A stretch of DNA of 64,000 bases. It comes from Burkholderiales bacterium (GTDB lineage Bacteria > Pseudomonadota > Gammaproteobacteria > Burkholderiales > Burkholderiaceae_C). The notes under the pieces are model-generated. The model searched no databases, had not been told where the DNA came from, and worked only from the letters and a program-made list of their open reading frames with translations. Positions 6,768-15,940 of the stretch are shown here, piece after piece; position 1 is the first letter of the stretch, and each line of letters opens with the position of its first letter. The stretch covers positions 62,001-126,000 of the forward strand of contig JACPOK010000037.1 of assembly GCA_016191525.1 (NCBI GenBank). Direction: 5' to 3'. The position numbers were made by a program, and so were the translations under genes.

Positions 6768-9423
6768 AGGACAAACCACGGTGATCCACCGCGCCGACTA
6801 CACGGCGCCGGCTTTCTGGATCGACTCGGTCGAGCTCACGTTCGATCTGGATGCGGCCAAGACCCGCGTCCTCAACAAGATGCGCCTGCGCCGCAACCCC
6901 GACGTGCCGGCCCAGCCACTGAAGCTGGACGGCGAGGAGCTGAACCTGGCGCGCGTGCTGGTGGCCGGCCAGGGCACCTCGTTCAGGATCGAAGGCAACC
7001 AGCTGGTGCTGGAGAACCTGCCCGAAGGCAACGAGCCGTTCGAGCTGGAGATCTTCACCACCTGCGCGCCGGTGAAGAACACCAAGCTGATGGGCCTGTA
7101 CGTGAGCAACGATTCGTTCTTCACGCAGTGCGAGGCCGAGGGCTTCCGCCGCATCACCTATTTCCTGGACCGGCCCGACGTGATGGCCAGCTACAGCGTG
7201 CTGCTGCGCGCCGACAAGGCCCGCTACCCGGTGCTGCTGTCCAACGGCAACCTGGTGGAGCATGGCGAGCTCGATGACGGCCGCCATTTCGCCCGCTGGG
7301 TGGACCCGCACCGCAAGCCCAGCTACCTGTTCGCGCTGGTGGCGGGCCAGCTGGTGTGCCGCGAGCAGCGCATCACCTCGCGCGCGGGCAACGAGCACCT
7401 GCTGCAGGTCTATGTGCGCCCCGGCGACCTGGACAAGACCGAGCACGCCATGAATTCGCTGATGGCCTCGGTGGCCTGGGACGAGGCGCGCTTCGGCCTG
7501 ACGCTGGACCTGGAGCGCTTCATGATCGTCGCCACCAGCGACTTCAACATGGGCGCCATGGAGAACAAGGGCCTGAACGTCTTCAACACCAAGTACGTGC
7601 TGGCCAGCCAGGCCACCGCCACCGACACCGATTTCTCCAACATCGAATCGGTGGTAGGCCACGAGTACTTCCACAACTGGACGGGCAACCGCGTCACCTG
7701 CCGCGACTGGTTCCAGTTGTCGCTCAAGGAAGGCCTCACGGTGTTCCGCGACCAGGAGTTCAGCCAGGACCTCTCGGGTGAGGATTCGGCGCGCGCCGTC
7801 AAGCGCATCGAGGACGTGCGGGTGCTGCGCACCGCCCAGTTCCCCGAGGACGCCGGCCCCATGGCCCATTCCGTGCGGCCCGACCAGTACCTGGAGATCA
7901 GCAACTTCTACACCGTCACCATCTACGAAAAGGGTGCCGAGGTCGTGCGCATGATGCAGACGCTGGTGGGCCGCGAGGGGTTTGCGAAGGGCATGACGCT
8001 GTATTTCGAGCGCCACGACGGCCACGCCGTGACCTGTGACGATTTCGCCCAGGCCATTGCCGATGCCAACCCCGATTCGAAGCTGGCGCAGCTGCTGCCG
8101 CAGTTCAAGCGCTGGTACAGCCAGGCCGGCACGCCCCGCGTGAAGGCCGTGGGCAGCTACGACGCCGATGCGCGCATCTACAGCCTGACGCTGTCGCAAA
8201 GCTGCCCGCCCACGCCGGGCCAGGCCGCCAAGGAGCCGTACGTGATCCCGGTGGCGCTGGGCCTGCTGGGCGCCGACGGCAGCGAGCTGACGACGGGCAT
8301 GCACGTGCTGACGCAGGAGAGCGAAACGCTGACCTTCACCGGCATCGAGGCGGCGCCGGTGCCTTCCATCTTGCGGGCTTTCAGCGCGCCGGTGATCCTG
8401 GAGTTCGGCTACACCGACGAGCAGCTGCTGGCGCTGCTGGCGCACGACAGCGACCCGTTCAACCGCTGGGAGGCGGGGCAGCGCCTGGCGCTTCACCGAG
8501 CTATCGAATTCATAGCGCCCAACGCACAGCTGGCGCGCTCTGTGGCCGATTTCTCCTTTGACGCGGCCTATGTGGAGGCCATGCGCACGGTGCTGCGCCA
8601 CCCTCACCTGGACGCGGCTTTCAAGGAGCTGGTGCTGACCCTGCCTTCGGAAACCTACATCGCCGAGCAGCTAGATGTGGTCGACCCCCAGCGCATCCAC
8701 GCGGTGCGCGAAGCCATGCGCTCGCAAATGGCCCAGGCGCTGCAGGGCGACTGGGAGTGGGCCTGGGAGACCCACCGCGAAAACGGCGCCTACAGCCCCG
8801 ACCCCGTCTCCTCCGGCCGCCGCGCGCTGGCCGGCATGGCGCTGGCCCATCTGTGCATCGCGGCGACGCGCAGCGGCGACGCAGTGTGGCCCGGCAAGGC
8901 GTACCAGGCCTTCAAGGACGCCGGCAACATGACCGACCGCTTCAACGCGCTGTCGGCGCTGGTGATCAGCGGCCACGAGCTGGCGGGCCAGGCGCTGCCG
9001 CGCTTCCATGCCATGTTCAAGGACGAGCCGCTGGTGCTGGACAAGTGGTTCGCGCTGCAGGCCGGCGCCCCGGACCGGGGCGGCAACGTGCTGGCCGCGG
9101 TGAAGCAGTTGCTCAACCACCCCGACTTCAGCATCCGCAACCCGAACCGCGCGCGCAGCGTGATCTTCAGCTACTGCAGCGCCAACCCCGGCGCCTTCCA
9201 CCGCCCCGACGCGGCGGGCTATGTGTTCTGGAGCGACCGCGTGATCGAGCTGGACGCCATCAACCCGCAGGTGGCCGCCCGCCTGGCGCGCGCGCTGGAC
9301 CGCTGGAAGAAGCTGGTGGAGCCCTGCCGCGGCGCCGCGCGCGAAGCCATCGCCCGCGTGGCCGCGCGCACCGACCTCTCCAACGACGTGCGCGAGGTGG
9401 TCACCCGCGCGCTCGCCGAATAA
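6757..9423 (+). CDS. pepN: Aminopeptidase N (M1 family)
   Basis: An 888-residue cytosolic zinc aminopeptidase that removes N-terminal residues from peptides. GAMENKGLN is the substrate-binding exopeptidase motif, and [11 protein letters not shown] with a downstream Glu gives the HExxH-E zinc site. Length equals that of E. coli PepN (870), including the long C-terminal helical domain. The start overlaps the HAD gene by 11 bases. A 53-bp dispersed repeat is read in frame at 8500-8552, in a region linking the beta-sandwich domain and the C-terminal domain. fbp follows after 23 bases. Confidence 0.96.
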   Translation: MLREGQTTVIHRADYTAPAFWIDSVELTFDLDAAKTRVLNKMRLRRNPDVPAQPLKLDGEELNLARVLVAGQGTSFRIEGNQLVLENLPEGNEPFELEIFTTCAPVKNTKLMGLYVSNDSFFTQCEAEGFRRITYFLDRPDVMASYSVLLRADKARYPVLLSNGNLVEHGELDDGRHFARWVDPHRKPSYLFALVAGQLVCREQRITSRAGNEHLLQVYVRPGDLDKTEHAMNSLMASVAWDEARFGLTLDLERFMIVATSDFNMGAMENKGLNVFNTKYVLASQATATDTDFSNIESVVGHEYFHNWTGNRVTCRDWFQLSLKEGLTVFRDQEFSQDLSGEDSARAVKRIEDVRVLRTAQFPEDAGPMAHSVRPDQYLEISNFYTVTIYEKGAEVVRMMQTLVGREGFAKGMTLYFERHDGHAVTCDDFAQAIADANPDSKLAQLLPQFKRWYSQAGTPRVKAVGSYDADARIYSLTLSQSCPPTPGQAAKEPYVIPVALGLLGADGSELTTGMHVLTQESETLTFTGIEAAPVPSILRAFSAPVILEFGYTDEQLLALLAHDSDPFNRWEAGQRLALHRAIEFIAPNAQLARSVADFSFDAAYVEAMRTVLRHPHLDAAFKELVLTLPSETYIAEQLDVVDPQRIHAVREAMRSQMAQALQGDWEWAWETHRENGAYSPDPVSSGRRALAGMALAHLCIAATRSGDAVWPGKAYQAFKDAGNMTDRFNALSALVISGHELAGQALPRFHAMFKDEPLVLDKWFALQAGAPDRGGNVLAAVKQLLNHPDFSIRNPNRARSVIFSYCSANPGAFHRPDAAGYVFWSDRVIELDAINPQVAARLARALDRWKKLVEPCRGAAREAIARVAARTDLSNDVREVVTRALAE
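8500..8552 (+). repeat. 53-bp dispersed repeat, copy 3, inside pepN
   Basis: Begins GCTATCGAATTCATAGC and ends GTGGCCGATTT. It is read in frame as an 18-residue piece starting AIEFIA and ending RSVADF. It has the same length and the same reading frame as the two copies in the acyl-CoA synthetase gene, and lies in the opposite orientation on the chromosome. Confidence 0.6.
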
Positions 9424-9446
9424 AAGAAAAGACACGAGGAGCCGCC

Positions 9447-10454
9447 ATGAGCCAGAAAATTTCCCTCACCCGCTACCTGGTCGAGCAGCAGCGGGTGGAC
9501 GGCCACATCCCTTCGCAACTGCGCCTTTTGATCGAGGTGGTGGCGCGCGCCTGCAAGAGCGTCAGCCAGGCCGTGAACAAGGGCGCGCTGGGCGGCGTAC
9601 TGGGCACGGCCGGCAGCGAGAACGTGCAGGGCGAGGTGCAGAAGAAGCTGGACATCATCGCCAACGAGGTGCTGATCGAGGCCAACGAGTGGGGCGGCCA
9701 CCTGGCTGCCATGGCCAGCGAGGAAATGGACAGCATCTATGTGGTGCCCAATCGCTACCCCCAGGGCGAATACCTGCTGCTGTTCGACCCGCTGGACGGC
9801 TCCAGCAACATCGACGTGAACGTCAGCATCGGCACCATCTTCAGCGTGCTGAAAAAACCGGCGGGCGAGGCGGGGGTGCAGGAAAAGGACTTCCTGCAGG
9901 CCGGCAAGTGCCAGGTGGCGGCCGGCTACTGCATCTACGGCCCGCAGACCACGCTGGTGCTCACCGTGGGCGACGGCGTGGCCATGTTCACGCTGGACCG
10001 CGAGCAGGGCTCGTTCGTGCTGGTGCAGGAGCACATGAAGATCCCGGAAGACACGAAGGAATTCGCGATCAACATGAGCAACATGCGGCACTGGGACGCG
10101 CCGGTGAAGCGCTATATCGACGAATGCCTGGCCGGCGCCGAAGGCCCGCGCGGCAAGGACTTCAACATGCGCTGGATCGCCAGCATGGTGGCCGACGTGC
10201 ACCGCATCCTCACGCGAGGCGGCGTCTTCATGTACCCCTGGGACAGGCGCGAGCCCAACAAGCCCGGCAAGCTGCGCCTGATGTACGAGGCCAACCCCAT
10301 GGGCTGGCTGGTCGAGCAGGCCGGCGGCGCCGCCACCAACGGCAAGCAGCGCATCCTGGACATCCAGCCCGAAAAGCTGCACGAGCGGGTCAGCGTGATC
10401 CTGGGTTCGAGGAATGAAGTCGAACGGGTGGCCTCCTACCACTCGGCGGTATAA
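9447..10454 (+). CDS. fbp: Class I fructose-1,6-bisphosphatase
   Basis: A 335-residue enzyme that hydrolyses fructose-1,6-bisphosphate to fructose-6-phosphate in gluconeogenesis. The metal-binding signature [15 protein letters not shown] is present, together with the substrate-binding stretch [12 protein letters not shown] and the active-site WLVEQAGG. Length matches E. coli Fbp (332). The ATG at 9447 follows a CGAGGAG ribosome binding site; the longer open frame upstream is only a shadow of pepN. The gene ends right at the -10 box of the tRNA-Thr gene. Confidence 0.96.
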   Translation: MSQKISLTRYLVEQQRVDGHIPSQLRLLIEVVARACKSVSQAVNKGALGGVLGTAGSENVQGEVQKKLDIIANEVLIEANEWGGHLAAMASEEMDSIYVVPNRYPQGEYLLLFDPLDGSSNIDVNVSIGTIFSVLKKPAGEAGVQEKDFLQAGKCQVAAGYCIYGPQTTLVLTVGDGVAMFTLDREQGSFVLVQEHMKIPEDTKEFAINMSNMRHWDAPVKRYIDECLAGAEGPRGKDFNMRWIASMVADVHRILTRGGVFMYPWDRREPNKPGKLRLMYEANPMGWLVEQAGGAATNGKQRILDIQPEKLHERVSVILGSRNEVERVASYHSAV

Positions 10455-10455
10455 T
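10450..10455 (+). promoter_or_regulatory. Consensus -10 box for tRNA-Thr
   Basis: TATAAT lies 18 bases before the tRNA and overlaps the fbp stop codon (TAA at 10452-10454). No convincing -35 hexamer is seen at 16-18 bases upstream. The position fits a separate tRNA promoter inside the end of fbp. Confidence 0.55.
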
Positions 10456-10472
10456 CGAAGGCTTGAAAAAAA

Positions 10473-10548
10473 GCCGGTGTAGCTCAGTCGGTAGAGCAGC
10501 TCATTCGTAATGAGAAGGTCGGGTGTTCGATTCATCTCTCCGGCACCA
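10473..10548 (+). tRNA. tRNA-Thr (anticodon CGT)
   Basis: A 76-base cloverleaf with encoded CCA. The acceptor stem GCCGGTG pairs with CTCCGGC with one U-U mismatch. The D arm is GCTC/GAGC, and the anticodon loop TTCGTAA gives anticodon CGU for ACG codons. The T loop is TTCGATT. The anticodon region matches my memory of E. coli tRNA-Thr(CGU). A strong terminator follows. No integrase or attachment-site duplication is seen beside it. Confidence 0.95.
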
Positions 10549-10557
10549 AATCTGGAA

Positions 10558-10590
10558 AAGCCCTTGCAGTTAAGCTGCAGGGGCTTTTTT
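10558..10590 (+). terminator. Rho-independent terminator after tRNA-Thr
   Basis: AAGCCCTTGCAG and CTGCAGGGGCTT form a 12-bp stem (one G-U pair) with a five-base loop, followed by a run of T that ends at 10590. It lies nine bases past the tRNA. Confidence 0.88.
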
Positions 10591-10604
10591 CATCGGGAAT
10601 CGCC

Positions 10605-10985
10605 ATGATCGCGTCTGTCCTGTCCATCTCCGCCGGCGCTTCGCTGGGCGCATTGTTGCGCTGGCTGCTGTCGCACAAGCTCAATCCGCTGCTGCCCTTC
10701 CTGCCGCCGGGCACACTGGCCGCCAACCTCATCGGTGGCTACCTGGTGGGAGTTGCGGTGGCGCTTTTCGCGGCGCTGCCCGACCTGCCGCCGCAGGCGC
10801 GGCTTTTCGTGATCACCGGCTTCCTGGGCGGCCTCACCACCTTCTCCACCTTCTCGGCCGAGGTGGTCACCCAGCTGCAGCAGGGGCGCCCCGGCTGGGC
10901 GCTGGCCACCGCCTTCGCCCACCTGGTGGGCTCGCTGGCGCTCACGGCATTCGGCATCGCCACCGTTTCCTGGCTGCGGGCTTAG
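10605..10985 (+). CDS. crcB: Fluoride channel CrcB/Fluc
   Basis: A 126-residue membrane protein with four hydrophobic segments that forms a dimeric fluoride exporter in the inner membrane. GALLRW near the N-terminus and [13 protein letters not shown] in the third segment are the family signatures; the TFSTFS stretch lines the pore. Length equals E. coli CrcB (127). Only 14 bases separate it from the tRNA terminator, so no fluoride riboswitch fits in front of it, and its promoter must lie within or before the terminator region. Confidence 0.93.
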   Translation: MIASVLSISAGASLGALLRWLLSHKLNPLLPFLPPGTLAANLIGGYLVGVAVALFAALPDLPPQARLFVITGFLGGLTTFSTFSAEVVTQLQQGRPGWALATAFAHLVGSLALTAFGIATVSWLRA

Positions 10986-10998
10986 GAAAATTCCCTAA
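10982..10998. promoter_or_regulatory. Imperfect inverted repeat TTAGG-N7-CCTAA
   Basis: The inverted repeat overlaps the crcB stop codon and lies 54 bases before the small gene at 11053. It resembles the GTAGGA-N4-TCCTAC site at 3938. It may be a regulator site for the small gene; this is inference. Confidence 0.25.
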
Positions 10999-11052
10999 TC
11001 CCGCTGGCGGATTGGCTTAAGGCCGGCCCGCGCCCGGCCTGCAGACTGGCGC

Positions 11053-11397
11053 ATGACTTCCGTTTGCGACAGCCTGTTTGAATGGGCCCGAAAAAAGACC
11101 TCGTCGTTCTCCGAGCTGTTCTTTCTCGATGAAAGCGATGACCTTGCGGCAGACAGCGGCGACGAGCTGATCTACCGGCTGCGGCAATGGCCGGACCTGC
11201 CCCCGGCAAGCAAGACCGCCGGCATTTACCAAACCTTGTCCGTGATGAGCAGCCGCCCGGTCAACCGGCACTGGATGCTGCGGCATTCCGGGCGGCCCGC
11301 CGCCGAGGTGGACCGGCTGCTGCGCCGCCTGGTGGCCAACGAAGAGGTTGAAGTCATCGACCCGTCCAAATTCCCGGTGGCCCGCGCCGCCGCCTGA
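11053..11397 (+). CDS. Small hypothetical protein
   Basis: A 114-residue soluble protein that I do not recognise. It is rich in charged residues, has no signal peptide or membrane segment, and ends with a stretch (HSGRPAAEVDRLLRRLVAN) that looks like the recognition part of a winged or tri-helical domain. Codon use matches the neighbours, and the gene sits between crcB and the convergent SapC-like gene. A TTAGG/CCTAA repeat lies upstream. It could be a small DNA-binding or stress protein, but this is not supported further. Confidence 0.6.
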   Translation: MTSVCDSLFEWARKKTSSFSELFFLDESDDLAADSGDELIYRLRQWPDLPPASKTAGIYQTLSVMSSRPVNRHWMLRHSGRPAAEVDRLLRRLVANEEVEVIDPSKFPVARAAA

Positions 11398-11403
11398 GAA
11401 AAG

Positions 11404-12156
11404 CTACTGGGGCTTGGGCGCGGGCACCAGCGGGCTCTTGCGCTGCGCCATCCGGTCCACCAGCTTCTGCATGTTGGACAGCGACATCAGGTGCATCGAC
11501 ACCAGGTGCATTTCCCCCGCGCGGAACAGCGACAGCGCCACCGCATCCGGCAGCGCCAGCAGCTTCTGTTCGTCCACGATCATCAGGCCGTTCAGGGTGA
11601 AGCTGCGCCCGTCCACCAGGTCGGCCTTGGCGTTCATTTCGCGGAACAGGCCGGCCTGCTCCAGCCGCTGGCAGAAGGCTTCTGTGCGCTGGTACTCGGC
11701 CTGGTACTGGTAGAGGAAATCCAGCGCGTTCTGCAGGAACGGCGTGTTGCCGCCCTGCTCGTCGAACAGGGCCTCGCCTTTCTTCGTATTCAGGCCCGCG
11801 AAGGCCTCGTCGATGCAAACGCCCATCTCCGGCTGGCCCGGCAGCTCGGCCAGCACGAACGGGTAGCGCCGTACGAACGCCGGGATATAGGTGGCGCCCC
11901 AGCTGTCGTCATCGCCCACGAACAGGTTTTCCCGCGCGCGCAGGCCCAGCATGACCACCGGCACGATGCGGCCGCTGGCGACGCGGGTGAACACGATCGC
12001 GTATTCCTTGCTGGCCTCGTTGAACTCGACGCCGGCCAGGTACAGCGAGTTGGCCTTGCGCGCGAAGGCAAAGCTGTTGCTGGCCGTGACCTTGCGGTTG
12101 CGGTGCTTGTCGCGGTGCAGCAGCACCGGCTTTTCGTAATACACGGCGTCGGACAT
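11404..12156 (-). CDS. SapC-family protein
   Basis: A 250-residue protein of the SapC family, named after an S-layer-associated protein of Campylobacter. SYLAGVEFN-type and FVGDDDSWGATYIPAFVRRYPF-type stretches, with the C-terminal alternation AVALSLFRAGEMHLVSMHLM, fit my memory of the family. No signal peptide is seen. The start at 12156 has a GAGGAGA ribosome binding site. It lies 20 bases downstream of the DUF21/CBS gene on the same strand, so the two are probably co-transcribed. Biochemical role unknown. Confidence 0.78.
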   Translation of the reverse strand: MSDAVYYEKPVLLHRDKHRNRKVTASNSFAFARKANSLYLAGVEFNEASKEYAIVFTRVASGRIVPVVMLGLRARENLFVGDDDSWGATYIPAFVRRYPFVLAELPGQPEMGVCIDEAFAGLNTKKGEALFDEQGGNTPFLQNALDFLYQYQAEYQRTEAFCQRLEQAGLFREMNAKADLVDGRSFTLNGLMIVDEQKLLALPDAVALSLFRAGEMHLVSMHLMSLSNMQKLVDRMAQRKSPLVPAPKPQ

Positions 12157-12176
12157 GGCCCGTTTCTCCTCTTGTT

Positions 12177-13469
12177 CTACGCTTGCTGCGCCTGCGCCGG
12201 CAGGGCCAGCACCTTGTCGATGCGCCGTCCCGCCAGCTGCACCACCTCGAAAACCCAGTCGCCGCAGTCGATGCGCTCGCCGGGCGCGGGCAGGCGGCCC
12301 GACACGGCCATCAGCAGGCCCGCCACCGTGTTGTAGCGCCCGCGGCCTTCCTCGGGCAGGTCGCGGATCTCCAGCCGCGCCTTCAGCTCACCCACCGGCA
12401 TCAGCCCGTCCAGCAGCCAGGAGCCGTCGTCACGCCGGGTGGCCCAGGCATCGGCCTGGGCGCCGGGCTGCAGCTCGCCGGTGATGGCCTCCAGCAGGTC
12501 GTGCGGGGTCATGAGGCCCTGCACCACGCCGTATTCGTCAACCACAAATACCACCCGGCCGGCGCGCTGGCGGAACTGCTCCAGCAGCTCCATGCCGGTC
12601 AGTGTCTCGGGCACGAACAGCGCGGGCTGGGCCTGCGTCTCGATCGCGCCCTCGTGCTGCGGCCCCAGCTGCAGCAGCCGGGCCATGCTGACCACGCCGA
12701 CCACGTCGTCCAGCGAACCGCGGCACACCGGGTACCAGGAGTGGGCGTTGCCGTCGCCGGCGCGCTGCAGGCAGTCGTGCACCGGCAGCGCCGCGTCCAG
12801 CCAGACGATGTCTGAACGCGGCAGCATGATGGAAGTAAGCGGCCGCTCGTCCAGCTGGAACAGGTTCTGCACCATCTGGCGCTCGTGCTGCTCGATCACG
12901 CCGGCGTCCACACCCTCCTCCAGGCTGTGTTCGATCTCCTCCTCGGTCATGCCCCGGGTCTGGGTGGTGTCGATGCGCAGCAGCTTGAGCATGGCCTGCG
13001 TGGTGGCCGACAGCAGCTTGACGAATGGGCCGGCCGCGCGCGCCAGCCAGGCCATGGGCTGCGCCACCCAGCGCGCGACCGGCTCGGGGTAGAGCTGGCC
13101 GATGCGCTTGGGCACCAGCTCGCCGAAGATGATGGTGATGAAGGTGATGGCCGTGACCACCAGCGCCGTGGCCGCGATGCCCGAGGCCTTGGGCGCGACG
13201 CCGAAGGTCTGCAGCCACTGCGCCATGCCGGCACTGAACGCCGCCTCGCCCACGATGCCGTTGAGCACGCCGGTGGCCGTGATGCCCACCTGCACGGTGG
13301 ACAGGAACTGGGTGGGATGCTCCAGCAGCTTCAGCGCGGCTGCCGCGCCCTTGTCGCCCGCCTCGGCCATCGCCAGCAGGCGGGCCTTGCGGCTGCTGGC
13401 CAGGGCCAGCTCGGACATGGCGAACAGGCCGTTGACAAAGGTGAGCAGCGCGATCAGCAGGAAATCCAT
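12177..13469 (-). CDS. DUF21/CNNM membrane protein with CBS pair and CorC domain
   Basis: A 430-residue inner-membrane protein often labelled hemolysin or magnesium/cobalt efflux protein. The N-terminal DUF21 domain has three to four membrane segments (LLIALLTFVNGLFAMSELAL; FGELVPKR is typical of it). Two CBS motifs follow (about residues 210-330; PRSDIVWLDA, VFVVDEYGVVQGLMTPHDLL), and a CorC/HlyC domain ends the chain (YNTVAGLLMAVSGRLP). The start at 13469 leaves 24 bases to the divergent apaH gene; the longer open frame overlaps apaH and is rejected. The likely role is divalent-cation transport or its regulation. Confidence 0.88.
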   Translation of the reverse strand: MDFLLIALLTFVNGLFAMSELALASSRKARLLAMAEAGDKGAAAALKLLEHPTQFLSTVQVGITATGVLNGIVGEAAFSAGMAQWLQTFGVAPKASGIAATALVVTAITFITIIFGELVPKRIGQLYPEPVARWVAQPMAWLARAAGPFVKLLSATTQAMLKLLRIDTTQTRGMTEEEIEHSLEEGVDAGVIEQHERQMVQNLFQLDERPLTSIMLPRSDIVWLDAALPVHDCLQRAGDGNAHSWYPVCRGSLDDVVGVVSMARLLQLGPQHEGAIETQAQPALFVPETLTGMELLEQFRQRAGRVVFVVDEYGVVQGLMTPHDLLEAITGELQPGAQADAWATRRDDGSWLLDGLMPVGELKARLEIRDLPEEGRGRYNTVAGLLMAVSGRLPAPGERIDCGDWVFEVVQLAGRRIDKVLALPAQAQQA

Positions 13470-13493
13470 GCAGGCAGGCGAGAATCGGACACC

Positions 13494-14327
13494 ATGGGAC
13501 TTTACTTGATTGGCGACGTGCAAGGCTGCGATGCGCCCCTGCAGCGCCTGCTGCACAAGATCGATTTCTCTCCCAGCCGTGACACCCTCTACCTGCTGGG
13601 CGACCTGGTCAATCGCGGCCCGGATTCGGCCGGCGTGCTGCGCCGGCTGATGGGCTATGGCGCCAGCGCCCAGTGCCTGCTGGGCAACCACGACCTGAGC
13701 CTGCTGGCGATCGCCCGCGGCCTGCGCGCGCCCCACCGCAACGACACACTGCATGAACTGCTGGCCGGCGCGGACCGGGAGCCCATGCTGGACTGGCTGC
13801 GCCATCGCCGCATGGCGATCAGCGCCCAGGGCCTGCTGATGGTGCACGGCGGCGTGCTGCCGCAATGGGATGTGCCGCAGGCACTGGCGCTCGCCGCTGA
13901 AGTTGAAACGGTGCTGCGGGGCCCGGATCTGGTTGATTTCCTGGCGCAGATGTACGGAAACGAGCCCGCGCAATGGAGCGACTCACTGGCCGGCGCCGCC
14001 CGGCTGCGCGTGATCGTCAACGCGCTGACGCGGCTGCGTTTTTGCACGCCGGAGGGCGCGATGGACCTGCGCGCTTCAGGCGGGCTGAAGGATGCGCCGC
14101 CGGGCTACCTGCCCTGGTTCGACGTTCCGGGCAGGAAAACCGCCACGGCGCGGATTGCGTTCGGCCATTGGTCGACGCTGGGGCTGGTGCTGCGGCCCGA
14201 CATCGTGTCGCTGGATACGGGCTGTGTGTGGGGCGGCTGCCTCAGCGCCATGCGGCTGGGCGCCGGCGGGGCCGCGGAGGAAATCATCCAGGTCAGCTGC
14301 CCGCAGGCGCAAGCGCCCGGGGAGTGA
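13494..14327 (+). CDS. apaH: Symmetrical bis(5'-nucleosyl)-tetraphosphatase
   Basis: A 277-residue phosphoprotein-phosphatase-fold enzyme that cleaves Ap4A to two ADP. The metal-binding motifs are in order: IGDVQGC (GDxQG), LGDLVNRGPDS (GDxVNRG) and LGNHD (GNHD), with the distal His in MVHGGVLPQW and FGHWS. Length fits E. coli ApaH (280). It is divergent from the DUF21/CBS gene and convergent with the helicase gene (16 bases). Confidence 0.95.
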   Translation: MGLYLIGDVQGCDAPLQRLLHKIDFSPSRDTLYLLGDLVNRGPDSAGVLRRLMGYGASAQCLLGNHDLSLLAIARGLRAPHRNDTLHELLAGADREPMLDWLRHRRMAISAQGLLMVHGGVLPQWDVPQALALAAEVETVLRGPDLVDFLAQMYGNEPAQWSDSLAGAARLRVIVNALTRLRFCTPEGAMDLRASGGLKDAPPGYLPWFDVPGRKTATARIAFGHWSTLGLVLRPDIVSLDTGCVWGGCLSAMRLGAGGAAEEIIQVSCPQAQAPGE

Positions 14328-14343
14328 TCAGGGCCTGTTCACC

Positions 14344-15780
14344 CTATTCGGCCTTGAACAGCGCCGCCACGCGGCGCTTGGGCTTGATGTTGGCGGAGAT
14401 CCGGTTGGCGGGCTTGGCCACCGATTCCCATGCCGGCGGCGCATCGGTGGCCGGCGCCTCGTAAGGCTGGTCGAAAAACGGGTCGCGCGGTGCCGCGGGT
14501 GCCCGGTACTCGCGCTGTGGGCGCGCGGGTGCCGGCGGCCGGTCGCGCTGCGCGTCCAGCACGTCGCGCGGATCGCCCAGCTCGCCGGCTTCGCGCCAGG
14601 CGCGGCGGCCGTCGTTGATGCGGCCGCGCGGCTTGTCTTCCTCGTACTCGATGGCTTCGAGCTCGATCTTTTTCTTCAGCAGCTTTTCCACGTCACCGAT
14701 CAGGCGCGCATCGCTGCCCGAGACGAAAGTGACGGCCAGGCCCGACTGGCCCGCACGGCCGGTGCGGCCGATGCGGTGCACGTAGTCTTCAGCGTTGAAC
14801 GGCACGTCGAAATTGAATACGGCGGGTACGTCCTTGATATCCAGGCCGCGCGCGGCCACGTCGGTGGCCACCAGCAAGTCCACTTCGCCGGCCTTGAACG
14901 CGGCCAGCGCCTTCAGGCGCTCGTCCTGGCTCTTGTCGCCGTGCAGTGCGGTGGTCTTCATGCCCTCGCGCTCCAGCGTGCGGGCCAGCCGGGCGCAACC
15001 GAGCTTGCTGTTGACGAACACAAAGGCCTGCGACAGGCCTCGCTGGCGCACGATCTGCTTGAGCGCGCGGCGCTTGTCGTCATCGTTGACGCTGTAGAAA
15101 TGCTGTTCGACGGTGGAGGCCGTCTCGTTGGGCCGCGCCACCTCGATGGTGACCGGGTCCTGCAGGTAGCTGCCGGCCAGCCGCTTGATTTCCGGCGAGA
15201 AGGTGGCGGAGAACAAAAGGGTGGTCCGCTGCTTCGGCAGGTAGGAAAGGATGCGCTGCAGGTCCGGCAGGAAGCCGATGTCCAGCATGCGGTCGGCCTC
15301 ATCCAGCACCACGTACTCAACCTGGTTGAGCACCGCGTTCTTGGCCTCGATGTGGTCCAGCAGGCGGCCGGGGGTGGCCACCAGCACTTCGACACCGCGC
15401 TTCAATTCCAGGGTCTGCGGCTTCATGTCCATGCCGCCGAACACCACCGCACTGCGCAGGTTGGTGTACTTGGCGTACAGCTTGACCTGCTGCGCCACCT
15501 GGTCGGCCAGTTCGCGCGTGGGCAGCAGCACCAGCGCGCGCACGGGATGGCGCGCGGGCGAGGTGGACGCGTTTTCGTGTTTCAGCAGGCGCTGAAGCAG
15601 GGGCAGCGAGAACGCCGCGGTCTTGCCGGTGCCCGTCTGGGCCGCGCCCATCACATCCTTGCCGGTCAGGACGACCGGGATGGCTTGCGCCTGGATGGGA
15701 GTCATGGACTCGTAGCCCATTTCGGCTACGGCGCGCGCCAGCGGCTCGGCCAGCGATAAGTTGGAAAAGGAATCTGTCAT
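14344..15780 (-). CDS. rhlE: DEAD-box RNA helicase, RhlE type
   Basis: A 478-residue ATP-dependent RNA helicase. Motifs in order are Q (PIQAQAIP), I (AQTGTGKT), Ia (PTRELA), II (DEAD), III (SAT), V and VI (HRIGRTGRAG). The C-terminal tail of about 100 residues is rich in Arg and Pro and probably binds RNA without a fold. The short N-terminus (MTDSFSNLSLAEPLARAVAE) fits RhlE, which helps ribosome assembly and RNA turnover. It is a single-gene unit, convergent with apaH. Confidence 0.92.
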   Translation of the reverse strand: MTDSFSNLSLAEPLARAVAEMGYESMTPIQAQAIPVVLTGKDVMGAAQTGTGKTAAFSLPLLQRLLKHENASTSPARHPVRALVLLPTRELADQVAQQVKLYAKYTNLRSAVVFGGMDMKPQTLELKRGVEVLVATPGRLLDHIEAKNAVLNQVEYVVLDEADRMLDIGFLPDLQRILSYLPKQRTTLLFSATFSPEIKRLAGSYLQDPVTIEVARPNETASTVEQHFYSVNDDDKRRALKQIVRQRGLSQAFVFVNSKLGCARLARTLEREGMKTTALHGDKSQDERLKALAAFKAGEVDLLVATDVAARGLDIKDVPAVFNFDVPFNAEDYVHRIGRTGRAGQSGLAVTFVSGSDARLIGDVEKLLKKKIELEAIEYEEDKPRGRINDGRRAWREAGELGDPRDVLDAQRDRPPAPARPQREYRAPAAPRDPFFDQPYEAPATDAPPAWESVAKPANRISANIKPKRRVAALFKAE

Positions 15781-15870
15781 CTAACCCGCGATTGTCGCAT
15801 GGGGCCCCTGCCCGTCCGGGGCCTAGGGAATCCAGCCAGCCATCAAGCACTTGGAGTTAACCCAAAAGAG

Positions 15871-15898
15871 TTCAAATTAGTGATTCTTTCGCTATACT
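15871..15898 (+). promoter_or_regulatory. Putative sigma-70 promoter
   Basis: TATACT at 15893-15898 with a weak TTCAAA at 15871-15876 (16-base spacing) in an AT-rich stretch, 43 bases before the ATG of the gene at 15941. A ribosome binding site (AAGGAGAA) stands just before that ATG. Confidence 0.5.
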
Positions 15899-15940
15899 TA
15901 CAGCCCGCATGCGGTATCTCGGGTCCAAAGGAGAAGAACT

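Noticed and set aside
6373-8607. Open frame of 744 codons on the minus strand opposite the HAD and pepN genes
   Set aside because: It is a shadow caused by high GC and the codon bias of pepN; its translation is low in complexity (His, Gln, Ala, Val rich) and has no motif.
8757-9446. N-terminal extension of fbp to 8757
   Set aside because: It lies in another frame of pepN, and the ribosome binding site and family start are at 9447.
10473-10548. tRNA-Thr as an integration site for a mobile element
   Set aside because: No integrase, no repeated tRNA 3' end and no foreign genes lie next to it.
10591-10604. Fluoride riboswitch before crcB
   Set aside because: Only 14 bases separate the tRNA terminator from the crcB start, too short for the aptamer.
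12177-13973. Longer 598-residue form of the DUF21/CBS protein
   Set aside because: The extra part overlaps apaH on the other strand and lacks membrane character; the start at 13469 begins directly at the first membrane segment.
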